From Methanobacterium_D sp040373355 (GTDB lineage: Archaea; Methanobacteriota; Methanobacteria; Methanobacteriales; Methanobacteriaceae): 64,000 nucleotides of DNA. Below the pieces are notes generated by a model. That model was not told where the DNA came from, ran no database searches, and saw only the letters and a list, made by a program, of their open reading frames with translations. Every line of letters starts with the position of its first letter. Positions within the stretch are counted from its first letter, which is position 1. Shown here in pieces: positions 49,051 to 57,480 of the stretch. A program made the position numbers and the translations under genes. Location of the stretch: positions 1,710,001-1,774,000 of the forward strand of contig NZ_CP166866.1 in assembly GCF_047495555.1 (NCBI RefSeq), read 5' to 3'.

Positions 49051-50253
49051 TTACCATTCGTTTAATGAACCCCTATTTTCAGAATTAATCTTATCAAAAA
49101 TTAGTATTAAATCGCTCATGGGAGTAAATAGTATATTATATTGATCAACAACTCTATCCCAAGAATAATCTTCGTTAGCCCTCTGATAAATAGAATTTTT
49201 AAAATCAAGATAGTTTTGAGGGTATTTTTCTATTAGATCGATTTTAGCACTTACTTCATCAGAATCATTGAAATAAAGGGCATTACTACTGCAAACTTCT
49301 TCATTAAACTCATTATTATGTGCGATAATTAGATTTTTTGAAATCATTCCCTCTAATAAAGAAGGATTGGTTCCCCCAACAGAATGACCATGAATATATG
49401 CATAACAATTTTGCCGGAGCATGTTTAATAATTCAGGATCATATATACCTCCGGTGAAAACTATTTTTTTATCTTCTCCATATGTTTCAATGATTTCACT
49501 TATTGATTTTTCATATGCCGGATCAGCAAAATCACCGATTACTATTAGTGGTTTAACTGTTTTACTTTTTAAATATCCTTCAATTATCATTTCAATATTA
49601 TTTTCAGGCTCTAATCTAGCAACAACTAAATAATAGCTGGGATTAAGTTTAAGATTTTTAATCATTCCTGGGAGAATTTCTTGATTCCAGTTTATTTCAT
49701 TGATTTTAGAAGCACCATAAGGGATAAATATGGAATTTATGTCATATTTATTGTCCAGGTATTTTTTAATTGCTTTTGAGTCAGCAATCATTTTATCTGC
49801 CCAAAATACAGCTATTTTCTCACTTAGTTTAAGCATCGTCTGGATTAAAGGGCTAAATTTACTTCTTTTCCATTCCATTCCATCAGGGTTTACTAATAAT
49901 TCTTTACCAAACAGTTTAGGTATAAAAAATAGCAATGCAGCACTATAGCCAAGCATATAAACTGTATCTGCTTTCCTGCTACCCCATAATAATGAATATC
50001 CATCATATAAAAATTCATAAAATATTCTTAATAAATTCGTCTTTGGAGGCCTAATTGGGAAATAAAAAAGATTTACGCCGTTAAATTTTGATGTTTTTGG
50101 CTCTGGTGCATATTCACAGCTTACATATACTTTTTTACCTTTTTTTGCTAATTGTGTGCTTAATATTTCTGTAAATTTTTCAAATCCTCCATATCTATTT
50201 GGAATTCCCCTACTGCCGATAATAGCTATAGATGAGTTATCAGATTTTTTCAT
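49051..50253 (-). CDS. Glycosyltransferase with DUF1972 N-terminal domain (rhamnosyltransferase-like)
   Basis: The N-terminus SIAIIGSRGIPNRYGGFEKF is the DUF1972 signature found in WchF/CpsT-like transferases that add rhamnose or a related sugar early in polysaccharide repeat-unit assembly. The C-terminal half is a GT4 donor domain (YLVVARLEPENNIEMII, YIHGHSVGGTNPSLLEGM). The frame opens at 50274, but GGTGA sits 5 nt before the ATG at 50253, which I use (400 residues). Next upstream is a sugar-nucleotide epimerase. Confidence 0.87.
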   Translation of the reverse strand: MKKSDNSSIAIIGSRGIPNRYGGFEKFTEILSTQLAKKGKKVYVSCEYAPEPKTSKFNGVNLFYFPIRPPKTNLLRIFYEFLYDGYSLLWGSRKADTVYMLGYSAALLFFIPKLFGKELLVNPDGMEWKRSKFSPLIQTMLKLSEKIAVFWADKMIADSKAIKKYLDNKYDINSIFIPYGASKINEINWNQEILPGMIKNLKLNPSYYLVVARLEPENNIEMIIEGYLKSKTVKPLIVIGDFADPAYEKSISEIIETYGEDKKIVFTGGIYDPELLNMLRQNCYAYIHGHSVGGTNPSLLEGMISKNLIIAHNNEFNEEVCSSNALYFNDSDEVSAKIDLIEKYPQNYLDFKNSIYQRANEDYSWDRVVDQYNILFTPMSDLILIFDKINSENRGSLNEW

Positions 50254-50297
50254 TTTTTCACCGATATTAAGCATTTTTTAGATATTTTTAGATATAT

Positions 50298-51368
50298 TCA
50301 GACTCTTAAACAGCCGGCAACTTTACTGTTATTTATTTTTGGCCTTATTTTGTCACTTTTAGCTTTTTTAGAGTCAAATTCTGCGCTTTTTTCTATACTA
50401 TCCCAATTCTCAACAAACCAATCATAAGTCTTTTCCAATCCCGCCCTAAACTTCATCTTAGGCTTATAATCCAGCAAGGACTGAGCTTTATCAATTGAAG
50501 ACAATAATTTTGTTTTAGCATCCCAATTACGGCGAGGAGCAAACATGATGCCCTCCTCATTACCTGTAAGTTCGTTAACAATGTTAGCCATGTCAATAAC
50601 TCTTTGATCTTTGGCTGATCCAAGATTTATTGCTTCTCCAATAGCTTTTTCTTTAACTCCCATTGCAAGAAGCCCGTCCACAATGTCTTCTACATAAGTC
50701 CAGTCCCTTGTTTCTGAACCATCTCCTGTAATTGGGAGTGCATTTCCGGTCATTGCCCAGTAAAAGAAGTTAGGAATAACATTACGATATCTTCCAGGTA
50801 CTTCTCCCGGACCAAAAACATTGAAAAAACGGGCATTAACAATAGGAAGATCATAAAGATTGTGGAAATAATTAGTGTAAAGCTCTCCAAGAAGTTTAGT
50901 TACTTGATATGGAGTGTGCAGTTTTATCGAGATATCATGTTCTTCAAAGGGCATCTTAGAATCTAAACCATAAACGCCACACCCTGAAGAAGAATAAACG
51001 AATCTTTCAACTCCAGTAAGGTTAGCATATTCAAGTACTTTTAAAATACCAATACCATTAACCATTAGATCTTTTTCTGGGTTATCTACAGAGTTCTGGT
51101 TTGCAAAATGGGCAGCTAAATGAAATACATAATCTGGTTTTTCCTTAAAAACCCTCTTAAGTGCTGCATCATCTAAAATATCTCCTTTAATGAATTCAAT
51201 GTTCTCATTTTTAGGAATATTCCATGTATAAGCCGAAGATAAATTATCTAAGACAATTACTTTTTTAGCATTTAATTCTGATATTTTACGTGTTAAATTA
51301 CTTCCAACACAACCTGCACCACCCGTTACAAGCACCGTTTTACCTTCATATTCATTTAAGCTACTCAT
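50298..51368 (-). CDS. NAD-dependent sugar-nucleotide epimerase/dehydratase (extended SDR)
   Basis: 356 residues. VLVTGGAGCVGSNLTRKI is the NAD-binding glycine motif, HLAAHFANQNSVDNPEKD and YSSSGCGVYG carry the substrate-side Ser, and YQVTK is the catalytic Tyr/Lys pair. GDGSETRDWTYVEDIV is shared with UDP-glucose 4-epimerase-like and UDP-glucuronate decarboxylase-like enzymes. The substrate cannot be decided. GGGAG precedes the ATG. It is divergent from another SDR gene, so the two may share a control region. Confidence 0.88.
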   Translation of the reverse strand: MSSLNEYEGKTVLVTGGAGCVGSNLTRKISELNAKKVIVLDNLSSAYTWNIPKNENIEFIKGDILDDAALKRVFKEKPDYVFHLAAHFANQNSVDNPEKDLMVNGIGILKVLEYANLTGVERFVYSSSGCGVYGLDSKMPFEEHDISIKLHTPYQVTKLLGELYTNYFHNLYDLPIVNARFFNVFGPGEVPGRYRNVIPNFFYWAMTGNALPITGDGSETRDWTYVEDIVDGLLAMGVKEKAIGEAINLGSAKDQRVIDMANIVNELTGNEEGIMFAPRRNWDAKTKLLSSIDKAQSLLDYKPKMKFRAGLEKTYDWFVENWDSIEKSAEFDSKKAKSDKIRPKINNSKVAGCLRV

Positions 51369-51509
51369 TTGAACTCCCTCTCTCTATTAAAACCAAAGTT
51401 TTAATAATAATAATATACTATTAGTTATTATATTATGTAATCTAATATTTAATATTAATCATTTATGAGTAAATAGTAATAAATGATAATAGCATTTGGA
51501 GGATTTTAA

Positions 51510-52448
51510 ATGGAAAGTGAAAAAATACTGGTTACAGGTGGGGCTGGATTTATTGGAACAAATCTTGTAAAAGAATTAAAAAGTAGAGGGCACGAAGTTT
51601 ATTCTTTAGACCTTTTACATAACGAAAGAGAAGATTATATTCGTGCTGATGTTAGAAACTACCGGCAGCTTAAAAGAGTTTTTGATAATGATCATTTTGA
51701 TTTTGTTTATCATCTTGCTGCTGAATACGGGCGTTGGAATGGGGAAGAATATTATGAAAACCTCTGGCAAACCAATGTAATTGGTACAAAACACATGATA
51801 CGATTACAGGAAAAACTAGGATTTAAAATGATATTTTTTTCATCAGCAGAAGTCTATGGAGACTACACAGGGATAATGGGCGAAAAAGTAATGGAAGAAA
51901 ACCCAATAAAAGACACCTATCAGATGAATGATTATGCCATTACCAAATGGGCTGGAGAATTAATGTGCATGAATTCTGCCACAATGTTTGACACGGAAAC
52001 TGTTAGAGTACGGCCGGTTAATTGTTATGGTCCACATGAACATTATAGTCCTTATAAAGGATTTATTCCTATTTTTATTTATAAATCACTTACAAAACAG
52101 CCATATACCGTTTATGAGGGGCATAAAAGAATAATTGATTATGTAGAAGATACTACAAGAACATTTGCTAATATTGTTGGTAATTTCATTCCTGGAGAAG
52201 CTTATAATGTAGGTAGTAAACAAGAATGGGAACACGATATTAAAGAATATTCAGATTTGGTCCTAGATGCAGTTGGTATTGATGATTCATTAGTTACTTA
52301 TAAAGAAGCGGAATCATTCACTACCAAAGTTAAAACAATGGACTTTTCAAAGGCAGTACGTGATTTAAAACATGACCCCAAAGTTTCACCAAAAGAGGGA
52401 ATTAAAAGAACTGTTGAATGGATGAAAAATTATTATAGAATTGAATAA
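51510..52448 (+). CDS. NAD-dependent sugar-nucleotide epimerase/dehydratase
   Basis: 312 residues, a different extended SDR: VTGGAGFIGTNLVKEL, YHLAAEYGRWNGEEYYENLW, FFSSAEVYGDYTG and YAITKWAGELM (catalytic Tyr/Lys). VRPVNCYGPHEHY and DYVEDTTRTFANI follow. GGAGG lies 8 nt before the ATG. It probably makes an activated sugar for the adjacent glycosyltransferases. Substrate unknown. Confidence 0.88.
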   Translation: MESEKILVTGGAGFIGTNLVKELKSRGHEVYSLDLLHNEREDYIRADVRNYRQLKRVFDNDHFDFVYHLAAEYGRWNGEEYYENLWQTNVIGTKHMIRLQEKLGFKMIFFSSAEVYGDYTGIMGEKVMEENPIKDTYQMNDYAITKWAGELMCMNSATMFDTETVRVRPVNCYGPHEHYSPYKGFIPIFIYKSLTKQPYTVYEGHKRIIDYVEDTTRTFANIVGNFIPGEAYNVGSKQEWEHDIKEYSDLVLDAVGIDDSLVTYKEAESFTTKVKTMDFSKAVRDLKHDPKVSPKEGIKRTVEWMKNYYRIE

Positions 52449-52471
52449 ACTGTATTGAAAAATGGGATTAT

Positions 52472-52882
52472 ATGAAAAAAGTATTATGTATTCTGCTTTT
52501 ATTTACTACAATTAGTGTATCTGGTTGTACTATCAATAAAGAATCACAGCAAACTTGGGGAGAAAGAGAATTAGCCTCTTTAAGTACTTTGAATATTATA
52601 AATTCTACATCAGAATATGAATACTATGAGGAAAATGGTATAAATAATGGATATTTTTGCATTTATGGCGAAATTAAGAATAATTATGGTGATGATGCAT
52701 TTAACATAAAAATTCGTGGAGTTGGATATGATAAAAAAGGTAATATAGTTGCATCCAATAAAAGCGGAGAATATATGTCACCTAGAACAATTCCTGCAAA
52801 TGGAGTATCATCTTTTGCTATTTATATTTATGATCCAAGAAAAAAAATAGTAGATTATAAATTAGAAATCTTAAGAGATTAA
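52472..52882 (+). CDS. Predicted lipoprotein with FxLYD-like domain
   Basis: 136 residues with a signal sequence ending in a lipobox-like VSGC (Cys19), so it may be lipid-anchored outside the membrane. The remainder reads CIYGEIKNNYGDDAFNIKIRG, VGYDKKGNIVAS and IPANGVSSFAIYI, the pattern of FxLYD beta-sandwich domains. It is 23 bp after the SDR gene. Its stop codon abuts, tail to tail, the stop of the ABC permease gene. A link to the lasso cluster is not supported by direction. Confidence 0.72.
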   Translation: MKKVLCILLLFTTISVSGCTINKESQQTWGERELASLSTLNIINSTSEYEYYEENGINNGYFCIYGEIKNNYGDDAFNIKIRGVGYDKKGNIVASNKSGEYMSPRTIPANGVSSFAIYIYDPRKKIVDYKLEILRD

Positions 52883-53704
52883 TTAATATTGAAGAAGAGT
52901 TCCCTCTTTCTTTGTTATTTTAAGAGCATATCTAAATGAAATAAGGCTCAATGGCAGTAAAAACAAACAGAATAACATTAAAACGCTGATATCAAAGCTT
53001 AAGGAACTTATAGTATAATTTTGTAATAAAGCGTGTCTCATGCCATTTAAAGAATAGGTCAAAGGTAATAAATAAGAAAATGTTTGTATCCATGCAGGTA
53101 AAACAGTAATTGGGAAGAAAACTCCACCGATCATAGCTGAAATACTTGAAAATACCCAATTAATAGGATCGCCTTGTTTGAAAACCATTATAAAACTTGC
53201 TGATATAATTCCAATACAACTAAAAGAGATAATAGATAAAAGAAGAATTACTAATGCACCCACTATATTTGCATTGCCAAAATTAACTCCAAAGATTAAA
53301 AAGCCCATTATTAAAAGAATTAATACTTGAAAAGTGGCAACTATAAAATCCCATAAAGATGAAGAGAAAATTATTGTATTTAAATTTGTTGGAGTTATTA
53401 ATATCGATTCTAAAGTTCCCATCATTTGCCCGTTTCTTATACTATTTGAGAAGGTACCAAGGCTTGTCCAAAGATATAATTCTAAGGCAATACCTATTAA
53501 AACAAATGAAAAATAGTTTCCTCCATATGGTTCTAGATAATATGAAACAGAATTACCCATCATTGTAGAAATAAAGTAAAAAGTTATAGTTGATATAACC
53601 ACACTGAAAAATTGGAAAAAAAATGACAATTTATAACTTATTTGAATAAGAAAATCTTTAATGATAAAAGAAAATGTTTTTTTAAAAAAACTCTTAAAAT
53701 TCAT
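52883..53704 (-). CDS. ABC-2 type transporter permease, lasso cluster
   Basis: 273 residues with six hydrophobic helices. FSNSIRNGQMMGTLESILITP and GDPINWVFSSISAMIGGVFFPITVLP are typical ABC-2 permease motifs. It is directly after the ATPase gene (no gap) and last in the minus-strand lasso cluster, so it is the probable membrane part of the exporter or self-protection pump. Many lasso clusters instead use a fused ABC exporter; ABC-2 pairs occur as an alternative. Confidence 0.85.
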   Translation of the reverse strand: MNFKSFFKKTFSFIIKDFLIQISYKLSFFFQFFSVVISTITFYFISTMMGNSVSYYLEPYGGNYFSFVLIGIALELYLWTSLGTFSNSIRNGQMMGTLESILITPTNLNTIIFSSSLWDFIVATFQVLILLIMGFLIFGVNFGNANIVGALVILLLSIISFSCIGIISASFIMVFKQGDPINWVFSSISAMIGGVFFPITVLPAWIQTFSYLLPLTYSLNGMRHALLQNYTISSLSFDISVLMLFCLFLLPLSLISFRYALKITKKEGTLLQY

Positions 53705-54703
53705 TTAATCCTCCACAGAATGTGTGAAATGAGCAAAAAGATCATTTAATTGCAATTCATTTATTTTAAAATCTCTAACTTTACATCTATTAACTACCAT
53801 AATCTCCATTATTTTAGATATTATATCTTTATTTGAGATTATCATCTCTATTTTAATATAATCTGGCTGTCTTGATATACATGAAACATTTATAAGTTCA
53901 TTTAAACTCTCAATTTCATTTAAAACCCGTTCTGAAATATTCTTTGCTTCAACTACAATCCTTTCATATTTTTCTATACTTTTAAACAATTTGTCTATTT
54001 TTCCATATGCCTCTATTTTTCCATCATTAATAATAGCTATACGATCACTTAGTTGTTCTGCTTCATCTAGGTTATGAGTAGCCATAAAAATAGTCTTTTC
54101 CTGATCTTCTATTAATTCTTCTTTAATAAATTCCCTAAATTTTTGAGCATTATATGGATCCATGCTTTTTGTTGGCTCATCTAAAAATAAAATATCCGGA
54201 TTATTAATTAAACCTCTAGCAATTGCCATTCTATTTTTCATACCTGTAGAATAACTATCAAATCTATAATCTGCTTTATCTTGTAATTTTACTATTCTTA
54301 ATACTTCATTAATTCGTTTATCTAATTCTGAATTTGAAATATCATGTAATGAACCATAAAATTGAAGGTTTTGCCTTCCAGTAAGTCGCCAGTAAAAACT
54401 TCTCTCTTCACTGTTAATATGACCTATACATTTTTTGACCTTTTCATCATTTTCAACTACATCATAGCCATTTACAAAAGCTTTTCCTTCATCAGGTAAT
54501 ATCAGTGTGCATAATATTTTTATTAATGTAGTTTTACCTGCACCATTAAATCCAAGAATACTGAACAATTCACCTTTCTTAACCTTAATATTGACATCTT
54601 CTAATGCTAAAAACTCTTTTTTTTGATGAGTTAACAATTCCTTAAAACTTTTATTCAATGCAAATCTTTTAGTCAACCCTTTTGTTTCTATGGCATTTGA
54701 CAA
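53705..54703 (-). CDS. ABC transporter ATP-binding protein, lasso cluster
   Basis: 332 residues. Walker A GFNGAGKTT at 51-59, signature YSTGMKNRMAIARGL, Walker B ILFLDEPTKSMD and the switch His in FMATHNLDEAEQLSDR. The C-terminal 100 residues are the regulatory tail common in ABC-2 exporters. The start is a TTG (54703) with GTGA upstream. It is 70 bp after the nucleotidyltransferase-methyltransferase gene. It would energise export of the lasso peptide, by context. Confidence 0.87.
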   Translation of the reverse strand: MSNAIETKGLTKRFALNKSFKELLTHQKKEFLALEDVNIKVKKGELFSILGFNGAGKTTLIKILCTLILPDEGKAFVNGYDVVENDEKVKKCIGHINSEERSFYWRLTGRQNLQFYGSLHDISNSELDKRINEVLRIVKLQDKADYRFDSYSTGMKNRMAIARGLINNPDILFLDEPTKSMDPYNAQKFREFIKEELIEDQEKTIFMATHNLDEAEQLSDRIAIINDGKIEAYGKIDKLFKSIEKYERIVVEAKNISERVLNEIESLNELINVSCISRQPDYIKIEMIISNKDIISKIMEIMVVNRCKVRDFKINELQLNDLFAHFTHSVED

Positions 54704-54773
54704 CTAAATCACTCATTTTCCTTTGTTATCATTAAATTTAGATATAATGTATTTTTTACTTGTTTAAATTCAA

Positions 54774-56411
54774 TCATGTTTTATATAAATAAATGCCTGA
54801 AATTAAATCATCATATCTTACTATTTGAGTATCTATTGGTTTCCAATCTATAATCTCAAATCCATGAGCAACAATACGTGAATTAGAACAGAGTTCTCTT
54901 TTAAATTTTGAGGAAAGTTTTCGTAAAAATGAAGGATATAAATAAAGTGTTACTATTGTAGCTTGGGATAAATCAACTTTTAAAGCGTCTTTATTAATGA
55001 ATTCAGTTAGATCTTCTACTCCTTCTTTTATTGCATTTTTTTTAGATTCTTTAATACGTTTAGGATCAATGTCTATTCCAACAGCCCGAATACCATATTT
55101 CTTCGCAGCATTAATTACAATTCTACCATCTCCACATCCTAAATCATATAAAACATCATCTGGGCCTATATTTGCAATTTCTAGCATCTTATCTACCACA
55201 AAAGTAGGTGTAGGATCAAAAATACTGAATTTATTAGTACTAAATAAATTATAATTTTTTAATAAACGTATTGGCCTATAAAGATAATAAAGAGGAATTA
55301 AAGAAGAAGGTAACTTAATATCTTCCAAATCTTTATAATCTGGTACTACAGATACTTTGAAAGAATCTTTAATACCGTTAAATAAATCTTCTCTCATCCT
55401 CAATTTTAAAAGAGCTTCATTAAAAATGGTAAATCCATAATCTTCTCTAGAATTAATTCTATTTTTTATTTTATTTACTATCTGTTCTATTTTATTATCT
55501 TCCTTAACTTCATTTGAAACTATTTCTGGAAGTCTTAGATCTAGTAAATCGTTAGCAAGAAAAAGAGATATTAACATTATTCTTTTTATACCTAATTTTT
55601 TAGCTTTAGCTATCAATATATTCCAGTTTAAATTATCATGGTTATTTATTACCTCAACAATATCACAGATCCATTTTATTTTAACCCAATAATGGCCTGC
55701 AGCATGTATGAATAATATAAGAAGTAAATCATAAACTGAAAAATTCAGTATTTTATGTCCATTAATAGTAACATAATTTGTTTCTAAATTATCTTCCACT
55801 TTATATGGGAAAGAAAACCCTAATCCCGGTATTTTCCAATGAACTTCAATAATAACGCCATTTTCATTTTTAAACTTAAATTCACGTTGATGTTTTAGAA
55901 AAAAATCTTCTTTTCTGCTATCTAAATCAAAATCCATCACATAACCGTTAGAAGATAGCAATTTCTTTACCTTTTTAACATCCCCTTCTTGAACAAAAAC
56001 ATCTATATCTTCAAAACTCCTTAAGGCAAGATTACCATAAGCTAAGATAGCCAGAGATGATCCTTTATAAGGAATAGCATTGATATTATTTGATTTTAAT
56101 AGATTTAAAACCTTAAACATATCACCTGTTAAAATAAGGTTTTTTTTTATATTTTCTTCAAACTGAATTTTTAAATAATCTGAAATTATGTTAGGTACTT
56201 CATCGAAGTCTTTTAAATTCCAGTAAAGTAATGGCATAACCTCATGAATACGTGCTTTTTGAAGTAAATAAATCCAATTAATATCTTCATGTAATAAATA
56301 AGATATTTTTTGCTTAACTTCATCGTCACAATTAGTTCTAGCACAATACAAAATTAATTCAACTTCATTATTTAGATTAAGATTAGTTTCATATACCATG
56401 GAAAATGTCAT
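54774..56411 (-). CDS. Nucleotidyltransferase fused to SAM methyltransferase, lasso tailoring
   Basis: 545 residues. The N-terminal 400 form a PF14907-type nucleotidyltransferase: PYKGSSLAILAYGN (GS at 117-118) and RSFEDIDVFV (Asp pair at 135/137), followed by VIIEVHWKI. This family often accompanies lasso-peptide kinases. The last 145 residues are a class I methyltransferase (YDLGCGDGRIVINAAKKYG, VGIDIDPKRI). The 56411 ATG abuts an AGGAG; the ATG at 56399 is 12 nt from it and may be the true start. It overlaps the kinase gene. Both domains probably act on the peptide. Confidence 0.8.
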   Translation of the reverse strand: MTFSMVYETNLNLNNEVELILYCARTNCDDEVKQKISYLLHEDINWIYLLQKARIHEVMPLLYWNLKDFDEVPNIISDYLKIQFEENIKKNLILTGDMFKVLNLLKSNNINAIPYKGSSLAILAYGNLALRSFEDIDVFVQEGDVKKVKKLLSSNGYVMDFDLDSRKEDFFLKHQREFKFKNENGVIIEVHWKIPGLGFSFPYKVEDNLETNYVTINGHKILNFSVYDLLLILFIHAAGHYWVKIKWICDIVEVINNHDNLNWNILIAKAKKLGIKRIMLISLFLANDLLDLRLPEIVSNEVKEDNKIEQIVNKIKNRINSREDYGFTIFNEALLKLRMREDLFNGIKDSFKVSVVPDYKDLEDIKLPSSLIPLYYLYRPIRLLKNYNLFSTNKFSIFDPTPTFVVDKMLEIANIGPDDVLYDLGCGDGRIVINAAKKYGIRAVGIDIDPKRIKESKKNAIKEGVEDLTEFINKDALKVDLSQATIVTLYLYPSFLRKLSSKFKRELCSNSRIVAHGFEIIDWKPIDTQIVRYDDLISGIYLYKT

Positions 56412-57282
56412 CTCCTATTTGTTGAACTAATTCAGGAATTAAATCAATTGCATGGTTCACTTTAAGTAAGGATACATCAACTTTTTTCAATAGATCAACA
56501 CATTGAATAAAATTAAGCTTTTTTTCTCCATTTTGGAACATAATAGAGCAATACGAATTATCTATTAATCGCATTAAAGCTTCTTGAGGTTTAAGGTCTT
56601 TAATGGTGGAATCTGGACCTTTTTCAAGGACATATATCTTTTTAATGTTCAAAGGACCATCTAAAAAATCACTAAACTTGATTACATATTTTTCAGAATT
56701 CAAAATATTTTTAGTGATAACCTCTGAATTCTCCATCATTAATTCAATTATTGTAGAAGATAGCTTAAGCTGTGGGAAACCTGGTAGAACAACAGGATTA
56801 TCAACTGGTTCCACTTTGATTGCTAAAATATCATCAGCGATAACTTGATATCCTTTGTTGTTTAAAGCCATTGCTATTGTAGACTTACCAAATCCTGATG
56901 GACCTAAAAAAGCTATAACTCCCATATCCGTTTTAATAGCACTTCCATGAAGTACCAGAAGTCCTCTTTGGTATAATAGTGTTGCCATTATTGGACCCAT
57001 AATATAGGAATATAAAATTTCTCTATTTTCTGTTTCTGGAGCAACTATGATTTCAGAACCATTAGATAATTTGAATTTTCCTATTCCATCCCATTTTATA
57101 ATAATATCTTTATGGTTATTTGCTCCAATCCAGAAATCATCTCCATTACTAATCTTTTTAAAACAATTACAATTAATTTCTCCTAATTTGATAACTAAAT
57201 CTTCTTTACCGTTAATACAACTTTTTCCCCAAAAATCAAGTTCTGATTTTATTTTAAGTCCATAAGCATTGTAATTATTCAT
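56389..57282 (-). CDS. HPr-kinase-like lasso-peptide kinase
   Basis: 297 residues. LLVLHGSAIKTDMGVIAFLG leads into the Walker A loop GPSGFGKST (127-135) and the DD pair in QVIADDILAI, as in the HprK C-terminal domain; the N-terminal HPr-binding domain of true HprK is absent. Homologs in paeninodin-type clusters phosphorylate the C-terminal Ser of the precursor. Here the precursor ends in Ser40-Thr41, so one of these is the likely target. It starts 48 bp after the precursor stop and overlaps the nucleotidyltransferase gene by 23 bp. Confidence 0.85.
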   Translation of the reverse strand: MNNYNAYGLKIKSELDFWGKSCINGKEDLVIKLGEINCNCFKKISNGDDFWIGANNHKDIIIKWDGIGKFKLSNGSEIIVAPETENREILYSYIMGPIMATLLYQRGLLVLHGSAIKTDMGVIAFLGPSGFGKSTIAMALNNKGYQVIADDILAIKVEPVDNPVVLPGFPQLKLSSTIIELMMENSEVITKNILNSEKYVIKFSDFLDGPLNIKKIYVLEKGPDSTIKDLKPQEALMRLIDNSYCSIMFQNGEKKLNFIQCVDLLKKVDVSLLKVNHAIDLIPELVQQIGDDIFHGI

Positions 57283-57330
57283 TTAAATCATTACAAATTA
57301 ATTTACTGTCGAGATAATTGAACTAACATA

Positions 57331-57456
57331 TTATGTACTCATATGCATTCCCTGGCTACCTTCTTTACTAGTACCGCTTTGTGCTAAAGTCAATTTCTCC
57401 ATTTTTCCATAGGACTTTATTTCTGGTTTTACATATTTTTTTCCTTTATTTTGCAT
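57331..57456 (-). CDS. Lasso peptide precursor (41 residues)
   Basis: The protein begins MQNKGKKYVKPEIKSYGK and ends AQSGTSKEGSQGMHMST. The leader has the recognition motif Tyr8-x2-Pro11-x-Ile13-x3-Gly17-x5-Thr23, and Thr23 falls at -2 from the predicted cut between Leu24 and Ala25. The 17-residue core then has Ala1 and Glu8, the right spacing for an eight-residue macrolactam ring (isopeptide bond Ala1-Glu8). Plug residues may be Met13, His14 or Met15. AAGGAGG is 6 nt upstream of the ATG. It lies between the cyclase and kinase genes. The core start resembles paeninodin-type peptides (Ala1, GTS at 4-6). Confidence 0.9.
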   Translation of the reverse strand: MQNKGKKYVKPEIKSYGKMEKLTLAQSGTSKEGSQGMHMST

Positions 57457-57462
57457 TTTATG

Positions 57463-57469
57463 CCTCCTT
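57463..57469 (-). promoter_or_regulatory. Strong Shine-Dalgarno site of the lasso precursor gene
   Basis: AAGGAGG read on the minus strand, 6 nt before the precursor ATG at 57456. It is the strongest site in the cluster, as expected for a peptide needed in excess over its enzymes. Confidence 0.8.
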
Positions 57470-57480
57470 TATATTACATT

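Noticed and set aside
52472..52882. Lipoprotein as lasso immunity gene
   Set aside because: It lies on the opposite strand, downstream of an epimerase, and only meets the cluster tail to tail; nothing ties it to the peptide.
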